From: Deltaproteobacteria bacterium
GTDB lineage: Bacteria > Myxococcota_A > Polyangia > Polyangiales > JADJMO01
Direction of reading: 5' to 3'
NCBI GenBank assembly: GCA_025363655.1
Contig: JANYDK010000072.1
Span: 1 to 35,647 of the forward strand
DNA: 35,647 nt
Below the pieces are notes generated by a model. The model saw only the letters and a list, made by a program, of their open reading frames with translations, had not been told where the DNA came from and searched no databases. The translations under genes were made by a program, and so were the position numbers. Below are positions 31,466 to 35,647 of the stretch, piece after piece; the stretch's first letter is position 1, and every line of letters starts with the position of its first letter.

Positions 31466-32011
31466 ATGCCGGTGGCGTTTCCTTCCCACCAAGGGCTGAT
31501 TCTGCCGCTTTGGCAGCGTCATCCGCGGCACCTCGACGCCATCTCGCTCTCGGTCGGTGCGGCGATGCCCGACGTCGTCGACGCGCTCGCGTGGCCGGTG
31601 CGCGGCGAGCTCGGGCAAGGGATGGGGCACTCGCTCGTCGGCGTCGTCATCGCCTGTCTGCCGCTCGGCCTCGTCCTCGAACAGCTCGTGCGTCGGTTCG
31701 TGCCGAGGCGTTTCCTCGCCAGGCTCGACGGTGAGACGCGGCCGAAGCTCGGGCTCGCGTGTAGCTCGATCGCCGTCGGCGCGCTCTCGCACGACCTCTT
31801 CGATCTGGTGACGCACGCCAATTTTCCGCTGCTCTGGCCGTGGGGAAAGGGACTCGATCCTTTTCCTTCGTGGTGGTCGCGGCCGTGGGCGCGCATCCCG
31901 CTCTTCGTCTATCGCGAGCCGTATCCGCTCGCGCCTCACACCATCGTGTGGGCGATCCTCAGCGTGCTCGGCGTCGTCCTCTTCGTGCGTGCGCTCAAAA
32001 AGAAGCCGTGA
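31466..32011 (+). CDS. DUF4184-like membrane protein
   Basis: The ATG at 31466 opens 181 residues beginning MPVAFPSHQGLILPLWQRHP, then LDAISLSVGAAMPDVVDAL, GMGHSLVGVVIACLPLGLVL, GALSHDLFDLVTHANF and four to five hydrophobic helices. This matches the DUF4184 family: a start of MP-[FV]-x-x-SHPAA type and a later SHxxxD motif. It resembles membrane-bound metal-dependent hydrolases of the YdjM type, where His and Asp residues may bind a metal. Function is not established. Its start faces the BrkB-like gene, and its last 17 nt overlap the convergent lipoprotein gene. Confidence 0.75.
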   Translation: MPVAFPSHQGLILPLWQRHPRHLDAISLSVGAAMPDVVDALAWPVRGELGQGMGHSLVGVVIACLPLGLVLEQLVRRFVPRRFLARLDGETRPKLGLACSSIAVGALSHDLFDLVTHANFPLLWPWGKGLDPFPSWWSRPWARIPLFVYREPYPLAPHTIVWAILSVLGVVLFVRALKKKP

Positions 32012-33116
32012 GCTCGATGCGCGTCGGATAGGACCATCGCGACGTCGAGAGCGCGTTCCACTCCGAGTCTTTCCAACGCGTGTAGGTCGGATTGAACGGG
32101 AAGAGGCCGAGCGAGACGTCGTCGTAGAGGCGAAGGCGGACGCCGAGATCGAATTGATCGTGGAAGGAGACGTGCCCACCGCCGCCGAGCGAGTCGCCGA
32201 CGACGAGCACCAGGTACCGCTTGGCGTCGAGGTGCGCGAGCATGTCGAAGCGCGTGAGGAACAGACCGTACGCAGACGAGCCGGGCGCGCCGGGCGCCAC
32301 CATTCGATAGCCGACGCCGAGCTCGAAGAAGTCTTTGAGTCGCAGCGCGACGAGCGCGGTGCCCATCGGGGCGACGTCGGTCATCTTCGCCCACGGCGTG
32401 CCGGCCGAGTCGAGGCTGGTGACGACCTGCACGCTCGCTTTGCGCACCGCCTCGTCGGTGAAGAGCGGCTGCATGTATTTGGCTTCGGGCGGCGGCGGCG
32501 CGAACGGGTCGACGTCGACGCTGGGCGCACCTGACGAACCTGACGAACCTGACGAACCTGACGATGATGATGACGACGACGAGCTGGAGCCACCGCTCGA
32601 GCTCGAACCCTGCGAGCCCGAGGGAAGTCGCGCGGCGACGCGGATCGGAAGCTCGAGCACCTTGACGAAGACCTCGCCCCCCTTCCCCCTCGAGGCTGCG
32701 GCGATCGCGATGACGCCGACGACCACCGCGCTGACCGCGACGACGGCGACGATGGTCTCGCCCTCTTGCAGGTTCGTCGTGTGAATGGCGTGGATTTGCG
32801 TCCAGCGATAGCGCGCGGCAGAGGCGTCGGTCGCGCTGCCGAGGATCACGCCCTCGTCGGAGACCGAGAGATCGCCCGCCGATCGTTCGCTCGTCAGGGT
32901 GCCGTCCTCGAGCTCGAATTGGAGCGTCGTGTCGGGCCCGATGGTGACCGAGCTGCCATCCTCGGCGTGGATGACGAAGTCGCGGTCATGCGCCGATTGA
33001 TGCATTTCGGCCTTCGCCATGGCGCCGCCCGCCGTCGCTTCGGAGAAGCATCCGAGGCCGCCGAGGGGAACGAGCGAGCACGCGAGGAAGGCCGCGAGGG
33101 CGCGTGAGGTAAGCAA
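31995..33116 (-). CDS. Lipoprotein with poly-Ser linker and beta-rich C-terminal domain
   Basis: No ATG or GTG fits; a TTG at 33116 gives a clean signal peptide (LLTSRALAAFLACSLVPLGG, lipobox GGLGC), so TTG is the inferred start (373 residues). Residues ~25-110 form a beta-rich region (FVIHAEDGSSVTIGPDTTLQ onward). Next are a hydrophobic helix (IVAVVAVSAVVVGVIAIAAA) and a Ser/Gly linker made by DNA triplet and 9-bp repeats. The final ~170 residues contain alternating hydrophobic/polar strands (FELGVGYRMVAPG, YGLFLTRFDMLAHL, LVVGDSLGGGGHVSF) and end in aromatic SF, as in outer-membrane beta proteins. A barrel-like or outer-membrane-associated role is inferred. The family is not recognised. Confidence 0.65.
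   Translation of the reverse strand: MLTSRALAAFLACSLVPLGGLGCFSEATAGGAMAKAEMHQSAHDRDFVIHAEDGSSVTIGPDTTLQFELEDGTLTSERSAGDLSVSDEGVILGSATDASAARYRWTQIHAIHTTNLQEGETIVAVVAVSAVVVGVIAIAAASRGKGGEVFVKVLELPIRVAARLPSGSQGSSSSGGSSSSSSSSSSGSSGSSGSSGAPSVDVDPFAPPPPEAKYMQPLFTDEAVRKASVQVVTSLDSAGTPWAKMTDVAPMGTALVALRLKDFFELGVGYRMVAPGAPGSSAYGLFLTRFDMLAHLDAKRYLVLVVGDSLGGGGHVSFHDQFDLGVRLRLYDDVSLGLFPFNPTYTRWKDSEWNALSTSRWSYPTRIELTASF
32531..32581 (+). repeat. Short tandem repeats encoding the Ser/Gly linker
   Basis: A 9-bp unit CTGACGAAC is present in three exact copies from 32531 to 32557 and a partial fourth, then degenerates into GATGATGATGACGACGAC triplets. On the coding (minus) strand this encodes repeats of Ser-Ser-Gly and poly-Ser. 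Such arrays are prone to length change by slippage, always in frame. Confidence 0.8.
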
Positions 33117-33185
33117 GTTGCCACGACAACCGACGGAGGGGCGCGGTTCTTCCCCGATACCGCCCTGATCGGATATCGTCGGGTG

Positions 33186-34109
33186 ATGCACGAGGCGACG
33201 CTCGCCGCAATCCTCGACGCGGCCGACGAGGGGTGGATCGTCTTCGACCTCGAGGAGAAATGCGCCTACGCCGGCCGACGCATCGGCGAGATCTTCGGCG
33301 TCGACGCCACGTCGATCGTCGGGGGTCCGCAGGCGGACGTGCTCGAGCTCCTCGCGTCGGCGTGTGAAGAGCCGTCCAGCTTCCACGAGATCGTCCGCGG
33401 CGCGCTGGTCGATCGCGGCTCGTCCGGCGAAATCGAGCTTCGTCGTCCGCGCCTTCGCGTCGCTCGCTTTTCGGTGCGTCCCATCGACGATCCGAAAGAC
33501 GGACGGCGCCTCGGTTGGATCGGCTGCGCGCGCGACGTCACCCGCGAACGCTCGGCAGAACGTCGTTCGCATCAACTCCTCCAGCGCCTCGAGACCATCA
33601 CCGCCATCGACGCGCTGACGCAGCTCCCGAACAAGCGTCGCTTCTTCGAAGAGCTCGAGCGTGAGCATGGACGCGCCGCCCGCGCCTGGGACAGCTACGC
33701 CATCCTCCGCATCGACATCGACGGGCTCACCGAGCTGAACGCCGAGCTCGGTACTCCACGCGGCGACGAGGCCCTCGAGCACGTCGCCGCTCGTCTCCGC
33801 GAAGGGCGCCGCGAATACGATCTCCTGGCGCGACTCGAGGCCGACGAGTTCATCGTCCTCCTCCCCGGCGCCGATCTCACCGCCGCGCGCGTCGTCGGCG
33901 AGCGAATGAGCACCAACGTCTCGAGGGCCCCGCTCGATCTCGGCGGACCGCGTCCGGTCAGCGTCTGCATCGGCGCCGCGGTGTGGGTCCCCCCCTCGGG
34001 CGAGACGGGAGCCGACGTCGCCAAACGTTCCGGCGAGGCGCTCGGTCGCGCGAAGAAGAAGGGCGAGAGCGCGCTCGTGATCGACGGCGAAGAAGCGAAA
34101 TCGCCTTAG
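33186..34109 (+). CDS. PAS-GGDEF protein with degenerate active site (EADEF)
   Basis: The ATG at 33186 (GTG at 33183 also possible) opens 307 residues. Residues 1-120 look like a PAS domain (LAAILDAADEGWIVFDLEEK, then GEIFGVDATSIVGG, and a closing LGWIGCARDVTRERSAERRS). Residues ~135-300 are a GGDEF domain: ALTQLPNKRRFFEELERE, ILRIDIDGLTELNAELG, RGDEALEHVAARLRE, and the signature region LLARLEADEFIVLLPGADL. The active-site loop GG[DE]EF is EADEF (218-222), missing both glycines needed for GTP binding. Diguanylate cyclase activity is doubtful; such proteins can act as GTP or c-di-GMP effectors. No RxxD inhibitory site is present at the usual position. The gene ends 3 nt from the convergent Cys-rich gene. 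Confidence 0.85.
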   Translation: MHEATLAAILDAADEGWIVFDLEEKCAYAGRRIGEIFGVDATSIVGGPQADVLELLASACEEPSSFHEIVRGALVDRGSSGEIELRRPRLRVARFSVRPIDDPKDGRRLGWIGCARDVTRERSAERRSHQLLQRLETITAIDALTQLPNKRRFFEELEREHGRAARAWDSYAILRIDIDGLTELNAELGTPRGDEALEHVAARLREGRREYDLLARLEADEFIVLLPGADLTAARVVGERMSTNVSRAPLDLGGPRPVSVCIGAAVWVPPSGETGADVAKRSGEALGRAKKKGESALVIDGEEAKSP

Positions 34110-34112
34110 AAA

Positions 34113-35647
34113 CTAGGGCAGACAGGCGCTCGCGCTGCACGTCGCGACGCCGCTGTCGGAGGCCGCACAGAGCGTCCCACACTTTCCGCAGTTGCTGGCG
34201 TCGCTGGTGAGGTCGGTCTCGCAGCCGTTGCTCGGGTCGATGTCGCAGTCGGCGAACCCGGTGTTGCAGACGAAGCCGCAGGCCGGCGCCGCGCAGGTCG
34301 AGCTCGCGTGACTGCGCGTCGGGCAGGCCGTCCCGCAAGCACCGCAGTTGGCCGGATCGAACGACGTGTTGGTGCACACCGAGCCGCCGCTGGACGTCGG
34401 ACACTTGGTGGTCGGCGACGGACAGACGAGCGCGCAGCCGCTGGAGATGCACTCCTGATCGGTGGGACAGATCTTGCCGCAGAGGCCGCAGTTGTTTCGA
34501 TCGATCGCGAGGTTGGTGCAGATCGAAGAGGCGCCGCTGGTGCACTTGGTGGTGCCGCCGGAGCAGGCGAGGCCGCACTTGCCGATCACGCACGAGAGGC
34601 CCGCGGTGCAGACGACTCCGCAGTCTCCGCAGTTCGCCGGATCATTGACGGTGTCGACGCAGGTGAACGGCCCGGGCGCAGTGCCGCACTTCTTGGTACC
34701 GGCGCCGCAGCTGAGGCCGCACTTGCCGGCGGAGCAGACCTCACCGCCGGCGACGTCGCAGGTGGTGGTGCAGCCGCCGCAGTTGCTCGGATCTTTCGAG
34801 GTGTCGACGCAGCTGCTGCCGCACTTGGTCGAGCCGCCGACGCAGACGAGTGAGCACCCCCCCGACGCGCAGACCTGACCGCTCGGACAAGGCGCCGCGC
34901 ATCCGCCGCAGTTGGCGGGATCGGTTTTGGTATCCACACAAGACGCGCCACACTTGCTGGTGCCACCGCCGCAGCTGAGGCTGCAGGTGCTCCCCGAGCA
35001 GACCTCGCCGATCGCGGTGTTGCAGGTCTTGCTGCAAGTGCCGCAGTTGGCGGGATCGGTTTTGGTATCCACACAAGACGAGCCGCACTTGCTGGTGCCG
35101 CCGCCGCAGCTCAGGCTGCACGTGCCCCCCGAGCAGACCTCGCCGATGGCGGTGTTGCACGCCTTGCCGCAGGTGCCGCAGTTGGCGGGATCTTTCGTGG
35201 TGTCGACGCACGCGGTGCCGCACTTGGTGCTGCCGCCGACGCAGGTGAGCGCGCAGCCGCCCGAAGAGCAGACCTGACCGGTCGGGCACGTCTTGCCGCA
35301 GCCGCCGCAGTTGCCTGGATCTTTCCCGGTGTCGACGCACGCGGTGCCACACTTGGTGCTGCCGCCGCCGCAGCTGAGGCTGCAGGTGCTCCCCGAACAA
35401 ACTTCACCGCCCGCGGTGTTGCACGCCTTCGCGCAGACGCCGCAGTTGGCGGGATCTTTCGTCAGGTCGACGCACGCGGTGCCGCACTTGGAGCTACCGC
35501 CGACGCACGAGAGCGCGCAGCCGCCCGCCGAACAGACCTGACCGGTGGGACACGCCTTGCCGCAGCCGCCGCAGTTGGCGGGATCTTTTCCGGTGTCGAC
35601 GCAGGAGCTACCGCACTTGGTGCTGCCGCCGCCGCAGCTGAGGCTGC
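34113..35647 (-). CDS. Large Cys-rich repeat protein, C-terminal part
   Basis: The frame is open from the stop at 34113 to the window end (510 residues seen; the N-terminus lies outside). The protein is built of units of 43-45 residues, each with the pattern TKCGxxCVDTxxDPxNCGxCxxxCxxxxxCxxGxC. Two unit types alternate, one with CPTGQVCSxGGCALxC and one with CNTAxGEVCSGxTCSLSC, giving an 88-residue period. Toward the C-terminus units become divergent and end with CDIDPSNGCETDLTSDASNC. This last segment, with a DIDPxNGCE core, is frequent at the end of myxobacterial Cys-rich surface proteins. A secreted, disulfide-stabilised adhesin or matrix role is plausible but unproven. Confidence 0.85.
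   Translation of the reverse strand, partial: SLSCGGGSTKCGSSCVDTGKDPANCGGCGKACPTGQVCSAGGCALSCVGGSSKCGTACVDLTKDPANCGVCAKACNTAGGEVCSGSTCSLSCGGGSTKCGTACVDTGKDPGNCGGCGKTCPTGQVCSSGGCALTCVGGSTKCGTACVDTTKDPANCGTCGKACNTAIGEVCSGGTCSLSCGGGTSKCGSSCVDTKTDPANCGTCSKTCNTAIGEVCSGSTCSLSCGGGTSKCGASCVDTKTDPANCGGCAAPCPSGQVCASGGCSLVCVGGSTKCGSSCVDTSKDPSNCGGCTTTCDVAGGEVCSAGKCGLSCGAGTKKCGTAPGPFTCVDTVNDPANCGDCGVVCTAGLSCVIGKCGLACSGGTTKCTSGASSICTNLAIDRNNCGLCGKICPTDQECISSGCALVCPSPTTKCPTSSGGSVCTNTSFDPANCGACGTACPTRSHASSTCAAPACGFVCNTGFADCDIDPSNGCETDLTSDASNCGKCGTLCAASDSGVATCSASACLP
35043..35647 (-). repeat. 264-bp supra-repeat in the Cys-rich protein gene
   Basis: The landmark GCAGTTG recurs at 35043, 35178, 35307, 35442 and 35571, that is with spacings of 135, 129, 135 and 129 bp. 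Two unit types of 45 and 43 codons therefore alternate as a 264-bp pair. Nucleotide identity between equivalent units is high, indicating recent tandem duplication of the pair. Units upstream of this (lower coordinates) are more diverged. Confidence 0.85.

Noticed and set aside
34113-35647. Regularly spaced repeats resembling a CRISPR array
   Set aside because: The period is 129/135 bp, the 'spacers' are themselves repeated, and the whole encodes an open Cys-rich protein.
1-35647. tRNA, rRNA, prophage or canonical defence operons
   Set aside because: No cloverleaf, rRNA-like stretch, phage structural gene or recognised defence gene set was seen by reading; only the IS3 fragment is clearly mobile.

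Overview
The window is high-GC DNA (roughly two thirds G+C by eye) from a bacterium that looks like a myxobacterium in the broad sense (Myxococcota, probably a Polyangia or Labilithrix-like lineage). The evidence is the many lipoproteins with long Asp/Thr/Gly linkers after the lipobox, the Cys-rich repeat proteins, a FGE-sulfatase-type lipoprotein, a receiver-DUF4388 regulator, and PEGA-like and GIDE proteins. No rRNA, tRNA, CRISPR array or phage module was seen. Genes are tightly packed and no gene-free stretch exceeds 300 bases.

Left part (1-11.2 kb). The window opens inside an IS3-family element (orfA start and one terminus) that has cut off the 5' part of a PEGA-like envelope gene. Next come a Cys-rich FGE-fold lipoprotein and, convergent with it across a perfect 17-bp hairpin, a lipoprotein with a YVTN-type propeller and two c-type haem sites. 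They are followed by a GIDE-domain membrane protein, a pair of exported M16 peptidases (one with the zinc motif, one without) and an alpha/beta hydrolase.

Middle part (11.2-21.5 kb). A universal-stress-like/phospholipase D fusion is divergent from a LysR regulator. The LysR gene leads a compact same-strand cluster: an acyl-CoA-dehydrogenase-fold enzyme lacking the usual catalytic Glu, a PhnD-like binding protein with no signal peptide, and a TusA-like/ferritin-like diiron fusion lacking the TusA cysteine. This four-gene cluster is the best candidate for an undescribed system. After a receiver-DUF4388 regulator there is a translationally coupled pair on the minus strand: a class III aminotransferase homologue whose PLP lysine is replaced by glycine, and an ATP-grasp ligase.

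Right part (21.5-35.6 kb). This part is mostly cell envelope: several lipoproteins of unknown role, a GT-C-like membrane glycosyltransferase convergent with an OafA-type acyltransferase, a TIM-barrel lipoprotein, a small Ala/Gly-repeat protein and two Cys-rich lipoproteins. It also holds a YihY/BrkB membrane protein overlapping by 4 nt with a complete, eukaryote-like bifunctional 6-phosphofructo-2-kinase/fructose-2,6-bisphosphatase. A DUF4184-like membrane protein, a PAS-GGDEF protein with a degenerate active site, and the C-terminal part of a large Cys-rich protein with an 88-residue supra-repeat close the window.

All functions come from reading translated sequence by eye; no database search was run. 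Where an open frame extends upstream of the likely start, the start was chosen from ribosome-binding sites, signal peptides or stop/start overlaps.
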